A DNA stretch of 64,000 nt from JASLMY01 sp965226475 (GTDB lineage: Bacteria; Pseudomonadota; Alphaproteobacteria; GCA-2731375): NCBI GenBank assembly GCA_965226475.1, contig CBDDDJ010000003.1:434001-498000 (forward strand), given 5' to 3'. A program made the position numbers and the translations under genes. Positions 16,840 through 25,699 of the stretch are shown in pieces; positions within the stretch are counted from its first letter, which is position 1; each line of letters starts with the position of its first letter. Below the pieces are notes generated by a model. It was not told where the DNA came from. It saw only the letters and a list, made by a program, of their open reading frames with translations, and did no database searches.

Positions 16840-17637
16840 TCATCCAGTTTGATGACCAATTCCCAGGGTGTCCGGGGCATTACGACCACTTCCGGGCGCG
16901 CGGCGCAGAATCGGCGTCGCGCCCTCCGGCAGGATCTTCAGCATCTCGGGGTCGACCACCTTCGCGTCCATGAAGTGCATCGCCAGGCCGCGCCTCGGGC
17001 GGGCGGTCTGGTTGCGCAGCGAGCGGTGCGGCATCAGGCAGTGGTGGATGGCGAGGCCGCCGGCCGGAACCTCGGCCGGAATGGCGCCGTTTTCGTCGAT
17101 TTCCGGAATGGCGAAATAGAAGCCTTTCTTGACCGAGGTGTCCCAGAGCTGCTCATGCGCCAGGCGCTTGCCATGCCGGCCCGGCAGGTACCACATGCAG
17201 CCGTTCCGTACCGTCGCGTCGTCGAGCGCCATCCAGACACTCACCGTGCGATTGCCTTCGACATTGAAATAGTAGTTGTCCTGGTGCCAGCCGATGGCGC
17301 CGCCCGTCTCCGCCGGCTTGTAGATGCCCTGATAGTGGATCAGCCGGATATCGGGCCCGATCAGGCATTCCACCAGGTCCAGCAGGCGGGAATCGTTGAT
17401 CAGCATGTGGAAGATCGGATGGCGGAGGTGGGCGGTGCGGATCTGGTAAACCTGAAAATCCTCGTCCCGGTCGCCGCCAGACTGGACGTTCTCCAGCGCG
17501 TTTTCCGCCGTCAGCCGCTCCGCCGTCTCCATATAGCAGGCACGGAGGTGCTCGATCTCGGCATCGTCGAGAAAGCCCTCGCTCAACAGATAGCCGTCGC
17601 GGCAAAATTGGTCGAGTTCGTCGGGGGCGAGCTGCAT
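16840..17637 (-). CDS. Phytanoyl-CoA dioxygenase (PhyH)-family protein
   Basis: The 265-residue Fe(II)/2-oxoglutarate oxygenase opens with LDQFCRDGYLLSEGFLDDAEIEHL, standard for PhyH proteins. WHQDNYYFN gives the HxD iron ligands, and AIHHCLMPHRSLRNQT holds the distal His, with the downstream Arg that anchors 2-oxoglutarate. It probably hydroxylates a small organic acid, amine or secondary metabolite; the family is too diverse for a firm substrate. The ATG at 17637 (MQLAPDELDQF) fits the family better than upstream options. Confidence 0.87.
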   Translation of the reverse strand: MQLAPDELDQFCRDGYLLSEGFLDDAEIEHLRACYMETAERLTAENALENVQSGGDRDEDFQVYQIRTAHLRHPIFHMLINDSRLLDLVECLIGPDIRLIHYQGIYKPAETGGAIGWHQDNYYFNVEGNRTVSVWMALDDATVRNGCMWYLPGRHGKRLAHEQLWDTSVKKGFYFAIPEIDENGAIPAEVPAGGLAIHHCLMPHRSLRNQTARPRRGLAMHFMDAKVVDPEMLKILPEGATPILRRAPGSGRNAPDTLGIGHQTG

Positions 17638-17751
17638 GCCGTGGTTCCTTCCGCGCCGGGCGAGACGCGATGGTAGCGCGGCCACGCGGACGGCGAAAGC
17701 GCCGCCACTTGGCGCTATAGTGACCGGCGAACGGAGCCGACGGGGAAGCGC

Positions 17752-19038
17752 ATGCGAGTCGAGATCAACTACGGCCGGGGCAAATTGACGGTGGAGCTGC
17801 CGGGCGGGCTCGACGTCACGGTGATCGCCAAGCGCGACATGCCGACGCTGCACGATCCCCAGGCCGGAATCGAGGCGGCGCTATCCAACCCCGTCGGCGT
17901 CCCGCCGCTCGAGGAACTGGCGCGGGGCGCCACGACCGCCTGTATTTTGATCTGCGACATCACCCGGCCGGTGCCGAACGGCCTCTTTCTCCCCCTCCTG
18001 ATCCGCCGGCTGATGGCGGCCGGCATGGCGGCCGAGAACATCACCGTGCTGGTCGCGACCGGCCTTCACCGCCCGAACGAAGGGACGGAACTGGCGGAAC
18101 TGGTGGGCGACCCCTGGGTCTTGCAACAGGTTCGGGTGGAAAACCATTTCGCCACCGACGACACCGCCCACGTCGACCTCGGACGGACCGCGACGCGCGG
18201 CACCGTGGTGCGTCTCGACCGCCGGCTGGTCGAGGCCGATCTCAAAATCGCCACCGGCCTGGTCGAGCCGCACTTCATGGCCGGCTACTCGGGTGGTCGG
18301 AAGGTGATCGCGCCGGGCGTGGCACACGCCGAGACCATCACCACATTCCATTCCGCCCGCTTCATGGAGCACCCGCGCGCCGCCAACTGCGTGCTGGACG
18401 GCAATCCGCTGCACGAGGAGCAGTTGGAGATCATGGGCATGCTGGGCGGCGCCTTGGCCCTCAACACCGTCATCACCGAGGACCGCGCGTTGTCCTTCGT
18501 CAACTTCGGCGAGGTGGTGGAAAGCCATTATGCCGCCGTTGCCCATGCGCGGGCCTATTCGGAGGTGGAGGTGGGCGAACCCTTCCCGACCATTCTCACC
18601 AGCGCGGCCGGCTATCCGCTCGACAAAACCTACTACCAGACCGTGAAGGGCATGGTGGCGGCGATGGATATCCTGAGGCCGGGCGGCGACCTGATCATCG
18701 CCTCGGAGTGCGCCGAGGGCATGGGCTCGCCCCACTACGTCGAGGCGCAGCGCCGCCTGGTCGCCGGCGGGCCGGAGCGGTTCCTGGAGGAGATCGAGGC
18801 CAAGAGCCACGCCGACATCGACGAATGGCAGACCGAGATGCAGCTGAAGCCGATGCGGATCGGCACCATCCACCTCTATAGCGATGGCCTCAAGGGCCGG
18901 GAGCGCGGCCTGACGGGTGTCGAAATGACCGAGGACCTCACCGCCACCGTCGCCGCCGCCACGGCCCGCGCCGGATCCAACCGCGTGGCTGTGATCCCCG
19001 AAGGACCCTACGTGGTGCCCCGTGTCGGCGGCGGTTAG
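17752..19038 (+). CDS. LarA-family nickel-pincer racemase/epimerase
   Basis: The 428-residue protein aligns with lactate racemase LarA, including the positions of the key residues. H106 lies in VATGLHRPNEG, H174 in GLVEPHFMAGYSGGRK, K184 (the residue that carries the nickel-pincer nucleotide in LarA) in that same segment, and H200 in ITTFHSARF. CDITRPVPNGLFLP is the N-terminal signature. LarA homologues racemise or epimerise various 2-hydroxyacids, so the substrate is open. The cofactor-making genes larB, larC and larE are not here and must lie elsewhere. The 3' end overlaps the convergent hyuB-like gene by 4 bases. Confidence 0.88.
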   Translation: MRVEINYGRGKLTVELPGGLDVTVIAKRDMPTLHDPQAGIEAALSNPVGVPPLEELARGATTACILICDITRPVPNGLFLPLLIRRLMAAGMAAENITVLVATGLHRPNEGTELAELVGDPWVLQQVRVENHFATDDTAHVDLGRTATRGTVVRLDRRLVEADLKIATGLVEPHFMAGYSGGRKVIAPGVAHAETITTFHSARFMEHPRAANCVLDGNPLHEEQLEIMGMLGGALALNTVITEDRALSFVNFGEVVESHYAAVAHARAYSEVEVGEPFPTILTSAAGYPLDKTYYQTVKGMVAAMDILRPGGDLIIASECAEGMGSPHYVEAQRRLVAGGPERFLEEIEAKSHADIDEWQTEMQLKPMRIGTIHLYSDGLKGRERGLTGVEMTEDLTATVAAATARAGSNRVAVIPEGPYVVPRVGGG

Positions 19039-20693
19039 CCGGTCCAGCCGTAGTCCTCGCGCGCCGACTTTTCGCTGATCCGACCGTCGCGAAGGTCGCG
19101 GGCGACCGCGTCGGGCGCGCGGTCCTTTACCTCGCCGTTGCCGCCGCCGCCGGGCGTGTGAAGGATCAGCTTGTCGCCGGCCGGGATCATCTGCGTGCCC
19201 TTGCCCTTGAGCTTGGCGCCGGAGGCGAGGAAGACCGCGCCGGCCTTGCCCGCCGCGCCGCCGTTGCGGCCGCGGGCGGGATGATCGATCCGGTCGTAGG
19301 CGGCCAGCAGCTCCATGTCGGCGCCGATCGCCGACACGACCTCCAGCACCTGGCCGGTGCCGCCGCGCTGGGCGCCGACACCGCCGGAATCGGTGCGGAG
19401 TTCCTTGCGCAGGAAGACCACCGGCGCCACCTGCTCGGTGATCTCCACCGGCGTGCCCTTGACCCCGCTCGGGTACGCGGTGCCGTTGAGCCCGTCCTTG
19501 ACGCTCCGCGCGCCGGTACCGCCGTTGGTGACGGCCGTGACGATGAAGATCTCCCGGTCGTTGGCGCCCCGGTCGGTGCGGCCCCGGAAGGTCATGTTCC
19601 ACAGGCACGACGCACCCTCCGCCGGCACCCTCTCCGGCACCACCTTCGCCAGGCAGCCGAAGACCATGTCGGGCAGCATCTGGCCGACGATGTGGCGGGC
19701 GCAGACGGCGGCCGGATAGGGCGCGTTGAGGATCGACTTCTCCGGCGCCGTGACCCGGAAGGCGGAGAGCGAGCCCGCGTTGTTCGGCACCTCCGGCGCG
19801 ATGGCGCAGCCGAGGCCGAAACTCGTGTAGGCGGTCGTATAGGCCATCGGCACGTTGACGCCATAACGCGACATCGGCGAAGTGCCGTCGTAGTCGACAT
19901 GGATGCCGTCGGCGGCGATATCCAGCGTCGCCACCAGGTCGAGCGGGTGGTCGTAGCCGTCCACGGTCATTGAGTTCCGGTAACGGCCCGGTGGCAGCTT
20001 GGCGACCTCGTCCAGCACGGCGCGGCGTGAATTGTCGATGATGTAGGTCGCCAGCTCGTCGAGATCGTCGAGTTCGAACTCGTCCATCATCTCGACCAGG
20101 CGCACGCAGCCGACCTCGTTGCAGGCGGCGAGCGAATAGACGTCGCCCTCGGTCTCCACCGGCTCGCGCGTGTTGCGACGTACCATCGCCATCAGCGTCT
20201 TGTCGATGATGCCCCGGTCGGCCAGTTTCAGCATCGGGATGTAGATCCCCTCCATGTGCACGTCCGTGCCGTCCGGGCCAACGCCGAGGCCGCCGATGTC
20301 GGTTAGATGCGAGGTGCAGGAGAACATGCCGACCAGCTCGCCCTTGCGGAAACAGGGCGTGGTCAGGACGAAATCGTTCAGGTGCCCGGTGCCCATCCAG
20401 GGATCGTTGGTGATGTAGATGTCGCCTTCGTTCATTTCCGCAATCGGAAAATGGCGGATGAAGTGCTGCACCGATTCCGCCATCGAGTTGACGTGGCCCG
20501 GCGTGCCGGTCACCGCCTGGGCCAGCATCCGGCCCTGGAGATCGAAGACGCCGGCCGAGAGGTCGCCGCACTCTCGCACGATCGGGCTGAAGGCGGTGCG
20601 GAGCAGGGTCTGCGCCTGTTCCTCCACCACCGAGATCAGGCGGTTCCACATCACCTGCTTTTGGATGACGTCGAGTTGGCTATTCTGGCTCAT
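19035..20693 (-). CDS. Hydantoinase B / oxoprolinase family subunit
   Basis: The 552-residue HyuB-family protein contains SPIVRECGDLSAGVFD, ITNDPWMGTGHLNDFVLTTP and GPDGTDVHMEGIYIPMLKL, with a C-terminal HTPGGGGNGEVKDR that is nearly invariant in the family. With HyuA it forms ATP-dependent hydantoinases, oxoprolinases or acetone/acetophenone-type carboxylases. The start codon overlaps the hyuA-like stop by four bases, showing coupling. The specific cyclic imide or ketone substrate is unknown. Confidence 0.9.
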   Translation of the reverse strand: MSQNSQLDVIQKQVMWNRLISVVEEQAQTLLRTAFSPIVRECGDLSAGVFDLQGRMLAQAVTGTPGHVNSMAESVQHFIRHFPIAEMNEGDIYITNDPWMGTGHLNDFVLTTPCFRKGELVGMFSCTSHLTDIGGLGVGPDGTDVHMEGIYIPMLKLADRGIIDKTLMAMVRRNTREPVETEGDVYSLAACNEVGCVRLVEMMDEFELDDLDELATYIIDNSRRAVLDEVAKLPPGRYRNSMTVDGYDHPLDLVATLDIAADGIHVDYDGTSPMSRYGVNVPMAYTTAYTSFGLGCAIAPEVPNNAGSLSAFRVTAPEKSILNAPYPAAVCARHIVGQMLPDMVFGCLAKVVPERVPAEGASCLWNMTFRGRTDRGANDREIFIVTAVTNGGTGARSVKDGLNGTAYPSGVKGTPVEITEQVAPVVFLRKELRTDSGGVGAQRGGTGQVLEVVSAIGADMELLAAYDRIDHPARGRNGGAAGKAGAVFLASGAKLKGKGTQMIPAGDKLILHTPGGGGNGEVKDRAPDAVARDLRDGRISEKSAREDYGWTG

Positions 20694-22780
20694 GTCGCTT
20701 GCCCCTCCTTCCGATTGATGACGATATTGCCGTTCGCCGCGACGATGGCCCGAAAGGCGGCGGTGAGGTAAGTCGAGGTCTGATCCTCGAGGATGATCGC
20801 CGGGCCATCGATGACGGCGCCGGCGGCGAGGTCGGCCCGCTGGTGAAGCGGCACCGTCACCAATTCACCGCGATCGGCGTCGAACAGGCGCTGGCTTCCC
20901 GACGGCGTCGCGGGCGCGCCCGCCGCCGTCGTCGCCTGGGCGGGCGGCGTCGCCACGACGGTCGACACCGTCAGGCCCCAGGACAGGATTTCGACGTCGG
21001 CGCCGGGGATGATGCGCTTGTAGAGCCGCTCGTATTCCGCGTCGTAGGCCGCTTGCAGGCCGGGTCCGTCGGCCGGGCCGAGCGGCCGCGACGGCACGGC
21101 CACGGTGATCTCGTGACCCTGGCCGAGATAGCGCATGTAGGCGACCCGCGTTTCGTCGAGCGGCGCGCCGAAGGCACCGGATTCGACCACCGCGCGCGCC
21201 TCGTCCCGCATCTCTGCCATCACCTCGTTCACCGCATCCGCGTCGAAGGCGGAAAGCCGCATGTTGAGGCTGCGCACCACTTCGTAGGCGACGGGCGCAC
21301 GGAGGAAGCCGATCGCCGAGCCGACGCCGGCATCCACCGGCACGACGATGCGCTGGATGGCGAGTTTTTCGGCGATCCGGCAGGCATGCAAGGGCGCGGC
21401 GCCGCCGAAGGCGATGATGGTCTGCTCGGCGGCGACTTTGCCTTCCTCCACCGCCAGCACCCGGGCCGCGTTGGACATGGTCTCGTCGACGATCTCGGCG
21501 ATGCCGTAGGCCGCCAGTTCGACGCCGAGGCCGAGCGGTTCGGCCACGGCGTCGCCGATCGCCCGGGCCGACAGCTCGGGGCGGAGCGCGATGCGGCCGC
21601 CGGCGAAGCCTTCGGGATCGATCCGCCCCAGCACGATGTCGGAATCGGTGATCGTGGCCTGGGTCCCATTCCGGTCGTAGCCGGCCGGTCCCGGATCGGC
21701 GCCGGCGCTTTCCGGCCCGACGGTGATGCGCCCCAGCGTGTCGACCCGGGCGATCGAGCCGCCGCCGGCGCCGATCTCCACCATCTCGATCACCGGGATG
21801 CGGAGCGGCAGGCCGCTCCCCTTCATGAAGCGGGCCTGGCGGCCGACCTCGAACTCGCGCGCCCGGCGCGGCTCCAGATTCTCGATGAAGCAGATCTTCG
21901 CCGTGGTGCCGCCCATGTCGAGCGACATGACCTTGTCCAGGCCGGCCTCGGCGGCGATATCGCGGGCCAGCACGACGCCGCCGGCGGGACCGGACTCGAC
22001 CAGGCGGATCGGTTGGCGCATGGCGGTTTCGAGTGTCGTCAGCCCGCCGCCCGAGGTCATCAGCAGCAGCGGACAACCGAAGCCGAGGCGTGCGAGCTCG
22101 CTCTCCAGGCGCGCGAGGTAGCCCTCCATCAGCGGACGGACATAGGCGTTGGCGGTCGCCGTGGTGAAGCGTTCGAACTCGCGCACCTCGGGGCAGATCT
22201 CGGAGGCCCGTGTCACCGGTATCTCGGGCAGGGCCGCCCGGAGGATCTCCTCGACCCGGTGCTCGTGGGCGGGATTGGCGTAGCCGTGCAGGAAGCCGAC
22301 GGCGACGGAGCCCACCCCCTCCGCTTCCAGCGTCGGCACCAGGGCCTCGACCGCCGCCTCGTCGAGGGGGGTGAGCACCCGGCCGGCGACGTCGACCCGC
22401 TCCGGCACCGTCAGGCGCAGGTGGCGCGGCACCAGCGGCACCGGCTTGTCGATCATCAGGTCGTACTGGTCGTAGCGGCTCTCGTAGCCGACCTCGATGA
22501 TGTCGCGGAAGCCCTCGGTGGTGACCAAGGCGGTTACCGCGCCGCGCCGCTCGATGATGGCGTTGGTCGCGAGCGTGGTGCCATGCAGGATCAGCCCGAC
22601 CTCGCCGGGCGAGACGCCGGCCCCCGCCATCGCCTCTCGAACCGCGGCCATCACGCCCGCCTCGGGCGCGGTGGGCGTGGTCAGCACCTTGGCGGTGGCG
22701 CGCGCTGTACCCGCCTCCAGCACGACGTCGGTAAAGGTGCCGCCGATGTCGACGGCGAGACGCGTGGCGCGCCCGGTCAT
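20690..22780 (-). CDS. Hydantoinase A / oxoprolinase family subunit
   Basis: The 696-residue ATP-binding subunit begins RLAVDIGGTFTDVVLE, the phosphate-1 motif of the ASKHA fold. LILHGTTLATNAIIERRGA follows, and DMGGTTAKICFIEN gives the second phosphate site. The C-terminal half carries the AVDVGG-linked hydantoinase domain (LRYLGQG-type segment YMRYLGQGHEITV). The gene overlaps the LLM oxidoreductase gene upstream and the hyuB-like gene downstream by 4 bases each. Products of this pair commonly open hydantoin or 5-oxoproline rings at the cost of ATP. Confidence 0.92.
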   Translation of the reverse strand: MTGRATRLAVDIGGTFTDVVLEAGTARATAKVLTTPTAPEAGVMAAVREAMAGAGVSPGEVGLILHGTTLATNAIIERRGAVTALVTTEGFRDIIEVGYESRYDQYDLMIDKPVPLVPRHLRLTVPERVDVAGRVLTPLDEAAVEALVPTLEAEGVGSVAVGFLHGYANPAHEHRVEEILRAALPEIPVTRASEICPEVREFERFTTATANAYVRPLMEGYLARLESELARLGFGCPLLLMTSGGGLTTLETAMRQPIRLVESGPAGGVVLARDIAAEAGLDKVMSLDMGGTTAKICFIENLEPRRAREFEVGRQARFMKGSGLPLRIPVIEMVEIGAGGGSIARVDTLGRITVGPESAGADPGPAGYDRNGTQATITDSDIVLGRIDPEGFAGGRIALRPELSARAIGDAVAEPLGLGVELAAYGIAEIVDETMSNAARVLAVEEGKVAAEQTIIAFGGAAPLHACRIAEKLAIQRIVVPVDAGVGSAIGFLRAPVAYEVVRSLNMRLSAFDADAVNEVMAEMRDEARAVVESGAFGAPLDETRVAYMRYLGQGHEITVAVPSRPLGPADGPGLQAAYDAEYERLYKRIIPGADVEILSWGLTVSTVVATPPAQATTAAGAPATPSGSQRLFDADRGELVTVPLHQRADLAAGAVIDGPAIILEDQTSTYLTAAFRAIVAANGNIVINRKEGQAT

Positions 22781-23802
22781 GAGGCTTGCGCCACGCGCGG
22801 CATGACTTCACCCGCGAACATGTTCAGTGCGTCCTCCACTTGTGTATGTGGCATGCCGACCCAGTGTACCGAGAGAATCATGTGGGTGACGCCGAGGCGC
22901 CGCTGGTAGCCGATGATCTGTTCGGCGACCTCGTCGGGGGAGCCGAAGAGGAAGCGGTCGCGGGTCAGGTCGTCGAAATCGAGGCCGAGGTCCTGGTCGT
23001 CGGCCGGCATCGCCTTGTCCTGGCCCCACTGGTGATAGACCTTGTACTTCTCCTCCAGATAGGGCCGGGCGAGGCGGGTCGCCTCCTCGCGGCTGGAGGC
23101 GACGAAGATCTCCCGCATCAAGGGCAGTTCGGTGGGCGCCGGCTTGCCGAATTCCTCCAGCGCCTGATTGTAAAGCGAGAGCTGGCGCTCGATCGTCTCC
23201 ATCCGCTGGTGCGGGTTGACGAACCAGGTGTCGGCCAGCTGGGCCGCCCGGCGTACCGCGCCGTCGGCGTTGGCGCCGAACCAAATCGGTGGCATCGGCT
23301 TCTGCAACGGCTTGAGTGAGATTGTGGCGTCGATTAATTCGAAGTGGGAGCCCGTCATGGTGACCCCGTCCTCGGTCCACAGCCGCTTGATCGCCTCCAG
23401 ATTCTCGACCAGACGCGGCACGCGCTCGGACTGCGTGGTACCGAAACCCTTGAATTCCACCTCGCGGTAGCCGAGACCGGCGCCGAAGACCAGCCGGCCG
23501 CCCGACATCACGTCGATGGTCGCCAACTGCTCGGCGATATCGAGGGGCTTGTGGAGAGAGAGGAGGACGATCCCGGTGACGAGGCGCATGGCCTCGGTCT
23601 CCGCCATCAGGCGGGAGAGGAGGGGGAGAAGCTGGTACTGCTGCAACGGTGCTGCGGCATAGTGCTGGCCGGTCAGCAGGTCGGAAAAGCCCAGCTTGTC
23701 GGCGAGGCGCACCTGGGCCACCACCTCCTCGAACCGCTTCGCCATGTCGTCGCCGGCGCGATACTGCCCGCGCACGAAGAGCCCGTACTTCATTTTGACC
23801 AT
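22777..23802 (-). CDS. LLM-class flavin-dependent oxidoreductase (luciferase-like)
   Basis: The protein of about 341 residues has the bacterial luciferase-like TIM barrel. MKYGLFVRGQYRAGDDM opens it; LLTGQHYAAAPLQQYQLLPLL, RLVTGIVLLSLHKPLDIAEQLATID and GRLVFGAGLGYREVEFKGFG are core family segments that bind FMN. FGSPDEVAEQIIGYQRRLGVTH is the typical C-terminal part. It is first in the operon with hyuA/hyuB-like genes, so it may oxidise a compound that the hydantoinase pair then opens. Three in-frame ATGs (23814, 23802, 23793) are possible; GGAGG ends 12 bases before 23802. Confidence 0.85.
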   Translation of the reverse strand: MVKMKYGLFVRGQYRAGDDMAKRFEEVVAQVRLADKLGFSDLLTGQHYAAAPLQQYQLLPLLSRLMAETEAMRLVTGIVLLSLHKPLDIAEQLATIDVMSGGRLVFGAGLGYREVEFKGFGTTQSERVPRLVENLEAIKRLWTEDGVTMTGSHFELIDATISLKPLQKPMPPIWFGANADGAVRRAAQLADTWFVNPHQRMETIERQLSLYNQALEEFGKPAPTELPLMREIFVASSREEATRLARPYLEEKYKVYHQWGQDKAMPADDQDLGLDFDDLTRDRFLFGSPDEVAEQIIGYQRRLGVTHMILSVHWVGMPHTQVEDALNMFAGEVMPRVAQAS

Positions 23803-23902
23803 CCGAAAACCCATCCTCCAGACAGGGTGATATTCTACCCGCTTGGCGGCGCCGACGCCATACGCCGGCCCCGGTTTGCCGTGGCCGGCGCCAGTGGATA
23901 AA

Positions 23903-23963
23903 GCATTTTCCGATCGATCTTGGCGGCCCGCTCCCCCGGCGATTCCGCTTGAACGGAAAATGC
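23903..23963. repeat. Imperfect palindrome of the alphaproteobacterial intergenic type
   Basis: GCATTTTCCG (23903-23912) is repeated in perfect inverted orientation as CGGAAAATGC (23954-23963), with GC-rich sequence between. A related AAATGCTCTAAATC string appears at 16821. Such GAGCATTTTCCG palindromes recur between genes in many alphaproteobacteria; role unknown. Confidence 0.5.
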
Positions 23964-24000
23964 TCTAAGCTGTCGGCCCGAGCCGGAGATCCGGCGCTGG

Positions 24001-24492
24001 ATGTCGGAACTCGTCGTGCCGGATGCCGCCGACCCCCCGAAGGGCAATGTCGTAAAACTGCCCGTTCGCCGCCGCCGCCGCCGAGACGTCGGATCGAGGA
24101 ACAAGATTCGCACCAGTTCCGATCTTTGGCGGCGACCGATCGACCTCACGCCCGAACTCGCCGGCCGGCTGCTGTACGGCTTGGCGGAAAACCATCGCCA
24201 CCGCCTCGAGGTCTTCGTGCGCCAGGGCGAGCGGGTCTCGTTCCACGCGCTGCTGGCGGTGACGGGAGACAGCGACATCCGCGTGCTGTCCTATTTCCAG
24301 GGCGCCGTCAGCCGCAAGCTTCGCCGCTTGCTGGCCGACCGCGAGAAGAAGATCCATCTCATCGGCTGGGATTACGCCGCGACCGAGTGGAATGCCGATC
24401 ACACGATGATCGTCGACGGGATCTGCTACGTCACACCGGAGACGAGGGCGGCCTTGGCGGAGCACCTGGGCGCGGCTACGTCGGGCGCCTGA
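24001..24492 (+). CDS. Uncharacterised protein, 163 residues
   Basis: I do not recognise the family. The protein has an Arg-rich stretch near residues 23-33, then a mixed alpha/beta region (LTPELAGRLLYGLAENHRHRLEVFVRQGERVSFHALLAVTG) and a C-terminal part with IHLIGWDYAATEWNADHTMIVDGICYV. Base and codon use resemble the neighbours. It has no signal peptide or membrane helix. It converges on, and overlaps by 17 bases, the MFS gene on the other strand. The palindrome at 23903-23963 lies just upstream. The start is uncertain; GGAG is 12 bases before ATG 24001. Confidence 0.55.
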   Translation: MSELVVPDAADPPKGNVVKLPVRRRRRRDVGSRNKIRTSSDLWRRPIDLTPELAGRLLYGLAENHRHRLEVFVRQGERVSFHALLAVTGDSDIRVLSYFQGAVSRKLRRLLADREKKIHLIGWDYAATEWNADHTMIVDGICYVTPETRAALAEHLGAATSGA

Positions 24493-25699
24493 ACCCTCGG
24501 CGCCCTCCACCGGAATAGATCGTCAACGCCGCCACCAGGTGTACGGCGGCCAGCATCCACAGGGTTGGGCCATAGCCGCCGGCGAGGTCCTTCAGCCGAC
24601 CGACGACGCCCGGGCCCAAGCCGATGCCGAGGGCGAGGCCGACGTTGGCCAGCGCATAAACCCGGCCGTAATGGCGCGGGCCGAAGGCCTGGCGCAACAG
24701 CAGCGGCGGCAGCATGACGATGGCGCCGACGGGGAGACCGACGATCGCCGCGCCCACGAACAACATCGTTTCGCCCTCGGCATGGAGCACGAGGACGAAG
24801 CCGGCGAGCTGCACCAAGTGGCAGGCGGCCGTCAGGAGATTCAGCGACAACCGATCGCTCAGATAGCCGACCAGCAGGCGGCCGACGCCGGCGGCGATCG
24901 CCGTGACGCTCACCGCCAGCGCCGCCGCTTGCACGCCGAGGTCGTCCACCAGCAGCGGCACCTGGTGGGCGAGAAAGCCCACCTGGGCGAAGAGCGCCAG
25001 GCCGCAGGCGACGGAGATGCGCCAGAAGGCGGGGGCGCGGAAGAGTTTTCCCCGGTCCCAATCTCCGGCCGCCCCACCCGTCGCCCGGGAGGCGCGACGG
25101 ATCGGTCCCTCGCCGAGCGCGCGGACGACGCCGGCCAAGGGCAGCATGGTCACGAGCGCCAGGGCGCCGACGCCCGCGACCATGGGCGCGAAGCCGTATC
25201 GATCCATGCCCCAGACCATCAGCGGCGGCAGCAGCGCCCCGCCGAGGCTTGCGCCGCTCAGCGCCAACGACAGGGCGAGGCCGTAGCGCACCCGGAACCA
25301 ATCGGAGAGAATGGCGCTGATCGCCGGGGCGGCGAGGGCGGGATAGCCGCAGGCCATCAGGGGAAAGGCGAGGAAGAGTTGCCAGGGCGCGGAAATCTGA
25401 CCGAGCGAGGCGACGGACAGCGCCGTCGCGCCGACACCGAGCGCCACGACCAGCGCCGCGCGACCCCGTTCGATCAGGCGGGCATAGAACATGGTGGCCA
25501 GAATGCCGACGACCCAGCCCAGCGATATGGCGCTGGAGATCGAACTCGCGGACCAGCCGTGGCGATCCTGCAGCGCCGCCATGTAGACGCTGTGGCCGTA
25601 GAAGGTGATGCCCCAGGCGACGGTCGCCGAATAGAAGGCGATCGCGGTGATGGCGATATGGCGCCCGCTGTTCTCGCCGGCGGCCCGGGCGAGTGTCAA
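24476..25699 (-). CDS. MFS transporter (monocarboxylate/oxalate-formate type)
   Basis: The 407-residue integral membrane protein has twelve hydrophobic segments in two six-helix halves. WGITFYGHSVYMAALQDRHGWS, ISLGWVVGILATMFYARLIERGR and LSDWFRVRYGLALSLALSGASLGGALLPPLM resemble the oxalate/formate-antiporter and monocarboxylate MFS branch. It is last in the operon, overlapping the acyl-CoA ligase by 4 bases. It may thus import a carboxylic acid that the ligase activates (inference). Confidence 0.87.
   Translation of the reverse strand: MTLARAAGENSGRHIAITAIAFYSATVAWGITFYGHSVYMAALQDRHGWSASSISSAISLGWVVGILATMFYARLIERGRAALVVALGVGATALSVASLGQISAPWQLFLAFPLMACGYPALAAPAISAILSDWFRVRYGLALSLALSGASLGGALLPPLMVWGMDRYGFAPMVAGVGALALVTMLPLAGVVRALGEGPIRRASRATGGAAGDWDRGKLFRAPAFWRISVACGLALFAQVGFLAHQVPLLVDDLGVQAAALAVSVTAIAAGVGRLLVGYLSDRLSLNLLTAACHLVQLAGFVLVLHAEGETMLFVGAAIVGLPVGAIVMLPPLLLRQAFGPRHYGRVYALANVGLALGIGLGPGVVGRLKDLAGGYGPTLWMLAAVHLVAALTIYSGGGRRGFRRPT

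Noticed and set aside
17881..20649. A 922-codon open frame on the minus strand across the larA-like and hyuB-like genes
   Set aside because: It lies opposite or out of frame with two genes that have clear family motifs; its composition (Arg, Gly, His rich) is that of a shadow frame in GC-rich DNA.
20699..22909. A 736-codon open frame on the plus strand opposite the hyuA-like gene
   Set aside because: No motif or family-like sequence; the opposite strand encodes a complete HyuA with phosphate-binding motifs.
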